Both the position numbers and the translations under genes were made by a program. Source: CAYWGR01 sp964458015 (GTDB lineage Bacteria > Planctomycetota > Planctomycetia > Pirellulales > Thermoguttaceae). Taken from it: 15,878 nucleotides of DNA. Positions 5,406-12,510 of this stretch are shown here, in pieces. The stretch is taken from contig CAYWGR010000134.1 of NCBI GenBank assembly GCA_964458015.1, positions 1 to 15,878 on the forward strand, read 5' to 3'. A model generated the notes under the pieces. It worked only from the letters and a program-made list of their open reading frames with translations, did not search any database and was not told the DNA's origin. Numbering within the stretch: position 1 is the first letter of the stretch; every line of letters begins with the position of its first letter.

Positions 5406-6638
5406 CTATTTTCCCAAACAGCGTCCAATTTGCCGTACAGCCTGACGGAGCCGGTTTTCGTTTTCAACTAATGCCAAACGAAGATATCCTTCGCCGGCGG
5501 GACCGAAGCCGGCGCCGGGACTTACGACGACGTCCCCCTCTTGGAGCAGCTTCATGGCGAAGTCGAGCGAATTCATTTGAGACGCCCACGGCTCGGGCAT
5601 TTTCGCCCAAACGAACATGCTGGCCTTGGGTCGTTCGATTGGCCAACCGATGCGTTCCAGCCCTTCACAAAGCACATCGCGGCGGCGCTGGTAAATCGCC
5701 GCCTGAGCCTCGACCGCGGCGTCTGTATGTCGCAACGCCATGATGGCTGCAATCTGGATGGGCCGAAACATGCCATAATCGTAGTAACCCTTGATCGTCG
5801 AAAGCGCCCGAAGCATTTCGGCATTGCCCGCGGCAAATCCCACGCGCCAGCCGGCCATGTTATAGCCCTTGCTCATTGTGGTCAGTTCAACGCCCACATC
5901 GATCGCGCCCGGCGCGGCCAAAAAGCTCGGCGTTTTGTAGCCGTCGAATGTAACGTCGGCATAGGCCAAGTCGCTGATGACCATGAAGCCGTAACGCTTG
6001 GCCAGCTTCACGACCTCGACGTAAAATTCAGGCCCAACCACGGTTGTTGTGGGATTATGCGGATAATTGACCACCAATAGCTTCGGACACGGCACCAAAT
6101 GCCGGCAGGTGTAGTCGATGTTCTTCAACAACTTTTCAACGTCGGTGACTTCCAGCACGATCGCGTTGGCGGCCGCCATCGCCACTGCGTACAAGTGCGC
6201 GGGATAGGATGGGGCCGGCACGATTGCCGTGTCGCCGGGGCCGACCAACGCCAAACACATGTGGCTGAAACCTTCTTTCGATCCAAGGCATGAAATCACT
6301 TCACGCTGCGGATCAAGCCGGACGCCGTAACATTTGAAATACTTAGCGGCTGCTTCGCGACGCAAGCTCATGATGCCTTGGGCAGGCGAATAGCCGTGAT
6401 TTTTAGGATCGCGGGCCGCCTCGGCCAGTTTTTCGATGACGATATCTTGGGGCGGATCGCTGGGATTGCCCATCCCAAGGTCGATCACATCGGCGCCCGA
6501 CCTGCGCTTTTCGTACATCAACCGATTGATCTGAGCAAACAGATACGGCGGCAAACGCCGCACACGTTCCGCCACTTCAATCGTGAAGGGCTTGTTTTGC
6601 TCGACAGGTTCGTGTTCTGGAGAAGGTACTTCGTTCAT
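5406..6638 (-). CDS. alaC: Class I/II PLP-dependent aminotransferase, AlaC-like (glutamate-pyruvate transaminase)
   Basis: The 410-residue protein follows E. coli AlaC (YfdZ) closely as I recall it: RLPPYLFAQINRL, IDLGMGNPSD, HGYSPAQGI, GSKEGFSHMCLALVGPGD, and PKASMFVWAKMPEPW near the C-terminus. The PLP lysine is Lys257 in TMSKGYNMAGWRVGF, with Asn195 (NYPHNPT), Asp223 and Tyr226 (SDLAYAD) around the cofactor and an Arg in YLRLALVE for the substrate carboxylate. It probably moves amino groups between alanine/pyruvate and glutamate/2-oxoglutarate. Related enzymes include LL-diaminopimelate aminotransferase, so a wider or different substrate is possible. ATG 6638 is used; no Shine-Dalgarno is seen. 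The gene lies 66 bp behind the HIT gene and is likely co-transcribed with it. Confidence 0.8.
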   Translation of the reverse strand: MNEVPSPEHEPVEQNKPFTIEVAERVRRLPPYLFAQINRLMYEKRRSGADVIDLGMGNPSDPPQDIVIEKLAEAARDPKNHGYSPAQGIMSLRREAAAKYFKCYGVRLDPQREVISCLGSKEGFSHMCLALVGPGDTAIVPAPSYPAHLYAVAMAAANAIVLEVTDVEKLLKNIDYTCRHLVPCPKLLVVNYPHNPTTTVVGPEFYVEVVKLAKRYGFMVISDLAYADVTFDGYKTPSFLAAPGAIDVGVELTTMSKGYNMAGWRVGFAAGNAEMLRALSTIKGYYDYGMFRPIQIAAIMALRHTDAAVEAQAAIYQRRRDVLCEGLERIGWPIERPKASMFVWAKMPEPWASQMNSLDFAMKLLQEGDVVVSPGAGFGPAGEGYLRLALVENENRLRQAVRQIGRCLGK

Positions 6639-6704
6639 TACAAACAGCTTCGTGGCTAGTGGTTGATAAAAGCCGCTCGGGGCTTCGCTCTGATAATTGA
6701 TAAC

Positions 6705-7238
6705 TCAATGTTTTCCAAGTTCCGTCGACAATAAATCCCACAAGGCTTCGAGCGATTGGGGAATTGTATGCACGCCGGCAACGGTGGGCATGAAATTCGT
6801 ATCGCCAATCCAACGGGGAACAATGTGCCAGTGCAAGTGTCCCGGCACGCCCGCTCCCGCCGCGCGGCCAAGATTCAACCCGACATTGAAACCCTGGGGA
6901 TTGAGTACCTTTTCAAGGATGCCCGTCATTTTGGTGATTGTTTGAAATATCTCCGATTGCACTTCGTATTCCAGTTCATCGAGCCGGGCCAGATGTCGGA
7001 GCGGAGCAACTAAAAGATGACCGTTATTGTAAGGGTATCGGTTCAACAATGTCACCGCATGTTTCCTCCGTTCGACGACCATTCGTTGATTGTCGTTGCC
7101 TGCCGATGCGGCTTGACATAAAAAGCATTCGGGATCGGCGCCGGGTAAAAGTTCGCGGGAATCATGGGGATTCGTAATCGTCCGATCCCCCAAGATATAT
7201 CCCAACCGCCATGGCGCCCAAAGTTGTTCGTTTGACAC
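6705..7238 (-). CDS. HIT-family nucleotide hydrolase/phosphorylase (Ap4A phosphorylase-like)
   Basis: The histidine triad is GHLHWHIVPRW with His134, His136 and His138 counted from GTG 7238; the middle block RYPYNNGHLLVAPLRH and the upstream GFNVGLNLG are typical. The layout (LWAPWR at the N-terminus, CFLC, RYPYN.GH, GDTNFMP after the triad) resembles actinobacterial Ap4A phosphorylases of the Rv2613c type, from memory. It likely splits dinucleoside polyphosphates. An ATG at 7277 adds 13 residues, but the promoter at 7283-7311 would start transcription right at that ATG. GTG 7238 (177 residues), just before SNEQLWAPWR and preceded by GGGGAG and AAGGAA, is therefore preferred; a leaderless ATG start is the alternative. 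First gene of the HIT-alaC-methyltransferase run. Confidence 0.85.
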   Translation of the reverse strand: MSNEQLWAPWRLGYILGDRTITNPHDSRELLPGADPECFLCQAASAGNDNQRMVVERRKHAVTLLNRYPYNNGHLLVAPLRHLARLDELEYEVQSEIFQTITKMTGILEKVLNPQGFNVGLNLGRAAGAGVPGHLHWHIVPRWIGDTNFMPTVAGVHTIPQSLEALWDLLSTELGKH

Positions 7239-7282
7239 GTTCCTTACGTCTCCCCTGGAGATAGTAAAATTGCTCATCCGAC

Positions 7283-7311
7283 AGTCTAACCGCCCTTTTC
7301 ACAAGGGACAA
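7283..7311 (-). promoter_or_regulatory. Promoter of the HIT-alaC-methyltransferase run
   Basis: On the minus strand TTGTCC (7306-7311) and TAGACT (7283-7288) are 17 bp apart. The -10 box is identical to that of the tRNA-Ser promoter. Transcription would begin near 7276, which favours translation from GTG 7238 over ATG 7277. Confidence 0.55.
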
Positions 7312-7449
7312 GGAGCCGGACGTCACCCCCCACAACGGTGTTTTTCAAGTTAGGTAGCCTTGGTGGTCGAAAGTGATAATAGCGGCTTTGCGGTTTATGC
7401 CGCATTGGGGGGTGTCTTGCCCGCCTCTCCCCGGCGAACCTGCAACCCA

Positions 7450-7478
7450 TTAGACTACAGAATTACTCCTTTTATAAC
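7450..7478 (+). promoter_or_regulatory. Possible promoter of scpA
   Basis: TATAAC (7473-7478) is a good -10 box, 16 bp before the TTG start. At 17 bp distance stands TTAGAC (7450-7455), a poor -35 box. The rest of the 255-bp gap between the divergent HIT and scpA genes shows only a short GCGG-N6-CCGC dyad near 7390-7405. Confidence 0.3.
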
Positions 7479-7493
7479 TAGACACACCAAACC

Positions 7494-8276
7494 TTGCCTG
7501 TGATCGACTTTCGCGTTGATTTGAACGTTTTTCGAGGCCCCTTGGACCTTCTGCTTTACTTGGTGCGCAAGCACGAGGTGGAGATCGTCGATATTCCCAT
7601 CGCCGTGATTACCGACCAGTATCTCGAATATCTCGCCCTGCTCGAACAGCTAGACGTGAGTGCCGTCGGCGATTTCTTGGCAATGGCCAGTTGGTTGATC
7701 GAGATCAAATCGCAACAGGTTCTGCCCCGCTGCGATGAGATCGAAAGCGAACTCGACGATCCGCGGCAAGAACTGGTTCGCCGTTTGTTGGAGTATAAGA
7801 AATACCGCGATGCCGCCAGCATTTTGGAGGAACGCGGGCGCAATTGGCAGCAACATTTTTCACGGCTATCGACCGACGTGCCTCGCCATGAACGCGATTT
7901 GGCCGACGAACCGATCCAGGAAGTGGAGCTTTGGGATTTGGTCAGCGCTTTTGGCCGCATTATGCGCGAGACCGAGGCCGCGCGGCCGTCGAACATCGTT
8001 TACGACGACACGCCGATCCACGTTCACATGAGCCGTATCCATGCCCGATTGATCGAACAGGGGCGCTTGGCCTTTCGTGATTTGTTCGATCCCAGCATGC
8101 ACAAATCAAAATTGGTGGGCATTTTCCTCGCTATTTTGGAGCTTGTGCGCCATCACAATATCCGAGTGGAGCAAAATGCGCTTTTCGGCGAAATTTGGGT
8201 TTTGCCCGCTCTGCACAACGCCGGCCCGGTCGATTTCTCGAATGTTGATGAGTACGAAGGCGCTAGTGATAAATAA
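7494..8276 (+). CDS. scpA: Segregation and condensation protein A (kleisin subunit)
   Basis: ScpA bridges the two SMC heads and ScpB in the bacterial condensin ring that organises and separates chromosomes. The 260-residue protein opens with IDFRVDLNVFRGPLDLLLYL and continues HEVEIVDIPIAVITDQYLEYL, the very typical ScpA N-terminus. The acidic middle with RRLLEYKKYRDAA is also typical, and the C-terminal winged helix runs through KSKLVGIFLAILELVRHHNI and ALFGEIWVLP. The start is TTG 7494 or GTG 7500; both give the same protein within two residues and neither has a Shine-Dalgarno sequence, with the mRNA start probably only about 10 nt upstream. scpB and smc are not nearby. The 158-bp gap behind it has a 10-bp ACCGGCCGGT palindrome at 8388-8397 and no gene. 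Confidence 0.92.
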   Translation: MPVIDFRVDLNVFRGPLDLLLYLVRKHEVEIVDIPIAVITDQYLEYLALLEQLDVSAVGDFLAMASWLIEIKSQQVLPRCDEIESELDDPRQELVRRLLEYKKYRDAASILEERGRNWQQHFSRLSTDVPRHERDLADEPIQEVELWDLVSAFGRIMRETEAARPSNIVYDDTPIHVHMSRIHARLIEQGRLAFRDLFDPSMHKSKLVGIFLAILELVRHHNIRVEQNALFGEIWVLPALHNAGPVDFSNVDEYEGASDK

Positions 8277-8434
8277 TGGATGGCTAGTAGCCGTTAATTC
8301 CAAGAACCGCCAGGCACTATTGACCTTTGCACAGCCAATGAGCCAAGGCCAACCATCGGGAGGCCGAAATCCAGGCCAATCAAGTTGACCGGCCGGTTCA
8401 TTATCGAAGCAAACATCAATAACCACCAACCACG

Positions 8435-9274
8435 ATGATTAACAACCTTCCCGTCAAAACGCTCACGCATAAAGACCTCACGATCGAAGGCTATTCGCGC
8501 GCGGCAGTGCAAACGTATTGGCGCATTCCGGAGCTGAAAATCGGGTTCGACTTCGGCGCGCAGCCCTGGTCGTTCATGGGCACTCCCACCTGGTTCGTTT
8601 CGCATACCCACATGGATCACCTCGTTGCCCTGCCGGTTTACGTGGCACGGCGTCGCATGTTGAAGATGGAACCGCCCGTCATCTACATGCCCGAGGCAGC
8701 CATCGAGCCGACCGAACGCATTCTGCGACTTTTCAGCCGCATGGACCGCGGACGCTTGCCCTGTACGCTTCGGCCCGCGAATCCCGGCGACGAGATCGAA
8801 CTTTCGCGCGAGCAAGTGGTCACTATTTCGGCAACCACCCACACGGTGCCGTCTTTGGGTTTCGTGGTTTGGGAGCGGCGGCGAAAACTTAGGCCGGAGT
8901 ATCAGGGATTGGCCGGCCACGAAATTCGCGATCTACGGCTCGGCGGTACGGACGTAACGACAGAGGTGCGTTTGCCGCGATTGGCTTATTTGGGCGACAG
9001 TTCGCCGGCGGGCATGGACGCCTGCCCCGCCATGTTCGAGGCCGAAGTGCTCATCATGGAGCTGACCTTTGTCGCCCCGAAACATCGCAAGGACAAAATC
9101 CACAAGTTCGGCCACATGCATCTCGACGACCTTTTGGAGCGGCGTGATCGCTTTCGCAACGAACTGGTGATTGCCAGCCACTTTAGCACCCGATACCACC
9201 CGAACCAGATTCGCGATTGTGTCGGCCGGGCCTTGCCCGACATGCTCGACGGTCGCCTACATTTGTGGATTTAG
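8435..9274 (+). CDS. rnz: Short ribonuclease Z-like metallo-beta-lactamase fold enzyme (tRNA 3' processing)
   Basis: The 279-residue protein has the zinc motif SHTHMDH (His57, His59, Asp61, His62), then TTHTV with His136, GDSSP with Asp188, GHMH (227-229) and HFSTRY with His249, the full RNase Z ligand order. The opening LTIEGYSRAAVQTYWRIPEL and the FDFGAQPW..SHTHMDHLVALPVYV block match plant short tRNase Z (TRZ1/TRZ2) better than E. coli RNase Z, as recalled. It should cut pre-tRNAs just after the discriminator base. That fits the two tRNA genes in this window, which both lack CCA. ATG 8435 is the only sensible start. Another role in the same superfamily cannot be fully excluded. Confidence 0.8.
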   Translation: MINNLPVKTLTHKDLTIEGYSRAAVQTYWRIPELKIGFDFGAQPWSFMGTPTWFVSHTHMDHLVALPVYVARRRMLKMEPPVIYMPEAAIEPTERILRLFSRMDRGRLPCTLRPANPGDEIELSREQVVTISATTHTVPSLGFVVWERRRKLRPEYQGLAGHEIRDLRLGGTDVTTEVRLPRLAYLGDSSPAGMDACPAMFEAEVLIMELTFVAPKHRKDKIHKFGHMHLDDLLERRDRFRNELVIASHFSTRYHPNQIRDCVGRALPDMLDGRLHLWI

Positions 9275-9292
9275 CCGCCCCGGGCAGGATTG

Positions 9293-9320
9293 TGCCGTAC
9301 ACCATCCCAATGGTGTGGCA
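9293..9320 (+). terminator. Strong hairpin 18 bp after rnz, no T-run
   Basis: ACACCAT (9299-9305) and ATGGTGT (9310-9316) form a perfect 7-bp stem with a CCCA loop. TGCC (9293-9296) and GGCA (9317-9320) can extend it past a 2-nt bulge. It stands where an rnz terminator would, but only a mixed sequence follows, so it may work with Rho or merely protect the mRNA end. Confidence 0.4.
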
Positions 9321-9393
9321 ATATAGGCAATCTATCCGAGGGGCTTGCTGTTCAGCCATTTGCATTGTAAATTTAGAGAGAACGAACAACATT

Positions 9394-9412
9394 TTGCCTT
9401 TTCAAAAGGCGA
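9394..9412. repeat. Near-perfect palindrome just upstream of tRNA-CAT
   Basis: GCCTTTT (9396-9402) and AAAAGGC (9404-9410) are perfect inverted repeats around one C, 8 bp before the tRNA 5' end. In the tRNA precursor this would fold into a hairpin in the 5' leader. It may be a site for a regulator or processing enzyme; no clear -35/-10 pair was found in the region before it. Confidence 0.5.
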
Positions 9413-9418
9413 ATGGAC

Positions 9419-9492
9419 GGCGGCGTAGCTCAGCTGGTCAGAGCAGCGGAATCATAATCCGCGTGTCGTAGGTTCGAATCCCACCGCCGCTA
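9419..9492 (+). tRNA. tRNA with anticodon CAT (elongator tRNA-Met, or tRNA-Ile2)
   Basis: The cloverleaf is GGCGGCG, D arm GCTC-AGCTGGTCA-GAGC, anticodon stem GCGGA/TCCGC with loop ATCATAA, variable GTGTC, T arm GTAGG-TTCGAAT-CCCAC, acceptor CGCCGCT, discriminator A. Anticodon CAT reads AUG, or AUA if the C is changed to lysidine. It lacks the C1-A72 mismatch and the three G-C pairs of an initiator. G1-T72 is a wobble pair and the T stem has one A-C mismatch. CCA is not encoded. Met-elongator is the more likely identity. Confidence 0.93.
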
Positions 9493-9504
9493 CTATCCTA
9501 AGTC

Positions 9505-9545
9505 AAAGCCCGATGGTCACTTGCGACCGCCGGGCTTTCTTCGTT
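9505..9545 (+). terminator. Intrinsic terminator after tRNA-CAT
   Basis: AAAGCCCG (9505-9512) pairs perfectly with CGGGCTTT (9531-9538), with an inner GGTC/GACC stem (9515-9518/9525-9528). A T-rich stretch follows (TCTTCGTTTTT). It ends the tRNA transcript and separates it from the convergent clpB, whose stop is 100 bp on. It may also work in the other direction, though less well. Confidence 0.85.
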
Positions 9546-9643
9546 TTTCGAGTCTTTCTCGGAAACAGTACCCAAAACCGTCCTGGGAAACATTAGGCAA
9601 CGTTCCTTCTGAGAACATTCCTCAGAGAGCTTGGCCAGACCGT

Positions 9644-12274
9644 CTACTCGTCGCGTTCAAATGTGAAATCGCCGTCGGCATAGTCGATCTTCACACGGCT
9701 GCCTTCGCCGAATTCCTGCTTGAGCATTTCGACCGCCAGCGGGTTTTGAATGCGCTGTTGGATCACCCGTTTCAACGGTCGTGCTCCGTAGGTCGGATCG
9801 TAACCCTCGACCGCGATCGCGTTTTCCGCGGCCTTGGTAACTTCCAATGCAACGCCCTTGGCCGCAAGCTGCTCGCGCAGTCGGGCGACTTGAATTTCGA
9901 CAATCTTTCGGATTTGTTCCTGTCCGAGCGGATGGAAAATCATGATTTCATCCACACGGTTCAGGAACTCGGGCAGGAAGCGGGTTTGCAGTGTTTCCAT
10001 CACGGCATCACGCATTTCCTGCTCGCTCCCGCCTTCCTTGGCAATCTCCTGAATCACTTGGCTGCCGATGTTGCTGGTCATGACGATGATCGTGTTGGTG
10101 AAATCAACCGTATGGCCCTGGTTGTCGCTCAGACGGCCGTCATCGAGCACTTGCAGCAGGATATTAAAAACGTCGCGATGGGCTTTTTCGATTTCATCGA
10201 GCAATATCACGCAATAAGGCCGCCGGCGGACCGCTTCGGTCAACATGCCGCCCTCTTCGTAGCCGACGTAGCCCGGAGGAGCGCCAATCAAACGGCTAAC
10301 GGTGTGCCGCTCCATGAATTCGCTCATGTCGAGCCGGATCATGGCGTCTTCGCTGTCGAACATCACTTCGGCCAGGCACTTGCACAGTTCGGTTTTGCCG
10401 ACGCCCGTAGGCCCGAGGAAAATAAAAGAGCCGATGGGGCGATTCGGGTCATGCAAACCGGAACGGTTACGCCGCACGGCGTTGGCCACGGCTTCAACCG
10501 CTTCGTCCTGCCCGACGAGGCGTTGGTGGATACGGTCTTCGAGCACTAGGAGCTTCGCCCGCTCGGTTTCCATCATGCGTGAAACGGGTATCCCGGTCCA
10601 TGCGCTGACGACTTCCGCGATTTCGTCCGGGCCAACCTCGCGGCGCAACAAACGCCGTGTGCCGGTTGTTTCGGGTTTTTCGGCTTCGGAAGCGTCGATT
10701 TGAGCAGAGAGTTTCTTCTGCTCTTGATCCAACTCGTAGAGTTTCTGGTAGTCTTCCTCGCGCACCGGCATGCCGGTGGATTGTTTTTCCTTGATCGCGG
10801 CGGCAAGTTGATTGCTTTGCAATTCGACATCCATCAACCGCTTGCGAACTTGTTGCACGTCGCCTAAGCCGCTTTTTTCGAGTTCCCATTGCGCGCGAAG
10901 ATCGACTAGCTTTTTGCGAAGCTCAGCCATTTCCTCCTGAACTTCCACACGACGCTGCTTGGCGTGGTCTTCCGTTTCGTCGGCCAATTGGCGGTCGGCC
11001 AGTTCCAATTGCACTAAGCGGCGTTGGATCACGTCGATCTCGCCAGGCACGCTCTCTAGTTCCATCGCCAGACGGCTTGTGGCTTCGTCCATCAAGTCGA
11101 TGGCTTTGTCGGGCAGGAAACGGTCGGCAATGTAACGGTGCGAAAGATTGGCCGCGGCCACCAAAGCCGAATCTTTAATGCGAACGCCCTTGTGATGGGC
11201 TTCGTAGCGAGGCTTTAATCCGCGCAAAATGGCGATCGTGTCTTCGACCGATGGTTCGCCGACCATGACCGGCTGGAAACGTCGTTCGAGCGCGGCGTCT
11301 TTTTCGATATACTTGCGGTATTCGTCCAACGTGGTAGCGCCAATGCAACGCAGCTCGCCTCGGGCAAGCGCCGGTTTCATTAGATTAGCGGCATCGCTCC
11401 CGCCTTCAGCCTTGCCTGCTCCGACGACGGTGTGCAATTCATCAATGAATAGAATGACGTTTCCGGCATCGGTCACTTCGCGCAGCACGGCCTTCAAACG
11501 CTCCTCGAACTCACCGCGGAATTTTGTGCCGGCAATAAGTGCGCCCATATCGAGGGCGATCAGCCGCTTGTTTTTCAGGCTCTCGGGCACGTCGGCATCC
11601 ACGATCCGCAGGGCAAGCCCTTCGGCAATGGCCGTTTTGCCGACGCCCGGCTCGCCGATCAAAACGGGGTTGTTTTTCGTGCGGCGGGAAAGCACTTGCA
11701 TGACGCGGCGGATTTCCTGGTCGCGCCCGATCACCGGATCCAGCTTGCCTTGGCGCGCGCGATCGACCAGATCGATGCCGTATTTCTGCAACGCTTGGAA
11801 TTTGTCTTCCGGCGTTTGGTCGGTTACGCGGGCGCTGCCGCGGACCTTCTGCAACACCTGCATCAACTCTTTTTCGGTGATTGCATTGAGCTTGAGGATG
11901 TTTTTGGCCTTTGAATCGACTTTAGCGAGTGCCAGCAGCAGATGTTCGATCGAGACATACTCGTCTTTCATCGCATCGGCTTCGCGTTGGGCGGCATCAA
12001 GAACGCGGTTCAGCTCTTGGCTGGCGCTGGGCGGCGCTCCGCCTGAAACACGGGCGAAGTGCCCCAATTCCGCCTGAACGATCTTGTCCAATTGCCCTCG
12101 ATTCACTCCAATCTGCTCCAAGATCGGGCCGACGATGCCGTCGTTTTCCGACAGCAGCGCAGCCAATAGATGCAGCGGGTCGATCTGGGCGTGGCCGCGA
12201 TCGAAAGCAAGTTCCTGAGCACGCGCAACCGCCTCTTGGGCTTTCAGCGTCAGTTTGTCGAATCGAAATGCCAT
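9644..12274 (-). CDS. clpB: ATP-dependent disaggregase ClpB (Hsp100)
   Basis: ClpB forms hexamers that pull polypeptides out of aggregates and hand them to DnaK. The 876-residue protein has the Clp N domain (1-145). Nucleotide domain 1 has Walker A GEPGVGKT (207-214), Walker B FIDE (276-279) and arginine fingers at 331-332. The coiled-coil middle domain (about 405-530) marks ClpB rather than ClpA/ClpC. Nucleotide domain 2 has Walker A GPTGVGKT (621-628), pore loop GYVG (668-671) and Walker B LLDEIE (691-696). The C-terminal GARPLKRVIQQRIQNPLA is also typical, and length is normal. ATG 12274 starts at the usual MAFRFDKLT. It follows dnaK on the same strand, 236 bp apart with an inverted-repeat element between them; whether it has its own promoter is unclear. 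No CIRCE operator was seen. Confidence 0.98.
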   Translation of the reverse strand: MAFRFDKLTLKAQEAVARAQELAFDRGHAQIDPLHLLAALLSENDGIVGPILEQIGVNRGQLDKIVQAELGHFARVSGGAPPSASQELNRVLDAAQREADAMKDEYVSIEHLLLALAKVDSKAKNILKLNAITEKELMQVLQKVRGSARVTDQTPEDKFQALQKYGIDLVDRARQGKLDPVIGRDQEIRRVMQVLSRRTKNNPVLIGEPGVGKTAIAEGLALRIVDADVPESLKNKRLIALDMGALIAGTKFRGEFEERLKAVLREVTDAGNVILFIDELHTVVGAGKAEGGSDAANLMKPALARGELRCIGATTLDEYRKYIEKDAALERRFQPVMVGEPSVEDTIAILRGLKPRYEAHHKGVRIKDSALVAAANLSHRYIADRFLPDKAIDLMDEATSRLAMELESVPGEIDVIQRRLVQLELADRQLADETEDHAKQRRVEVQEEMAELRKKLVDLRAQWELEKSGLGDVQQVRKRLMDVELQSNQLAAAIKEKQSTGMPVREEDYQKLYELDQEQKKLSAQIDASEAEKPETTGTRRLLRREVGPDEIAEVVSAWTGIPVSRMMETERAKLLVLEDRIHQRLVGQDEAVEAVANAVRRNRSGLHDPNRPIGSFIFLGPTGVGKTELCKCLAEVMFDSEDAMIRLDMSEFMERHTVSRLIGAPPGYVGYEEGGMLTEAVRRRPYCVILLDEIEKAHRDVFNILLQVLDDGRLSDNQGHTVDFTNTIIVMTSNIGSQVIQEIAKEGGSEQEMRDAVMETLQTRFLPEFLNRVDEIMIFHPLGQEQIRKIVEIQVARLREQLAAKGVALEVTKAAENAIAVEGYDPTYGARPLKRVIQQRIQNPLAVEMLKQEFGEGSRVKIDYADGDFTFERDE

Positions 12275-12291
12275 GATTCAAGAAAAGGAAA

Positions 12292-12484
12292 AACCACAGA
12301 TGAACACGGATAAACACAGATAAGTACTCTGCGAAAATAGATTATCTGTATTTGAAGGAATCATTGAAATCGTTGGGTCAATTCCGTGAAATAGGCTCAA
12401 TCAATGCTTTGATTTTCCACGGCAGAACGATCTCAAAATCAACGAAATCAGATCATCTGTGTTTATCTGTGTCCATCTGTGGTT
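12292..12484. repeat. 193-bp inverted-repeat (MITE-like) element between dnaK and clpB
   Basis: The 30-bp ends at 12292-12321 and 12455-12484 are inverted repeats with 28 of 30 matches. Each arm is itself built of ACAGAT units (AACCACAGATG...ATAAACACAGAT). The 133 bp between the arms are AT-rich and non-coding. From memory, ACCACAGATG-type repeats are scattered in planctomycete and some other environmental genomes. It fills nearly all of the gap between the two chaperone genes, so an mRNA crossing it would carry a 30-bp stem. Confidence 0.75.
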
Positions 12485-12510
12485 AGATATATCCTTCCTC
12501 CCTTTGTTTT

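Noticed and set aside
7278..7493. Small gene or riboswitch between the HIT gene and scpA
   Set aside because: Only a short GCGG/CCGC dyad and promoter-like boxes; no coding frame or recognisable conserved RNA fold.
9419..9492. Initiator tRNA-Met
   Set aside because: No mismatch of the C1-A72 kind and no run of three G-C pairs in the anticodon stem.
9521..10549. 342-codon plus-strand ORF opposite clpB
   Set aside because: It is antisense to the highly conserved second ATPase domain of ClpB, shows no recognisable domain, and such mirror frames are common in GC-rich conserved genes.
12275..12510. CIRCE/HrcA operator or own heat-shock promoter before clpB
   Set aside because: No TTAGCACTC-N9-GAGTGCTAA element; the dyads present belong to the ACAGAT repeat element.
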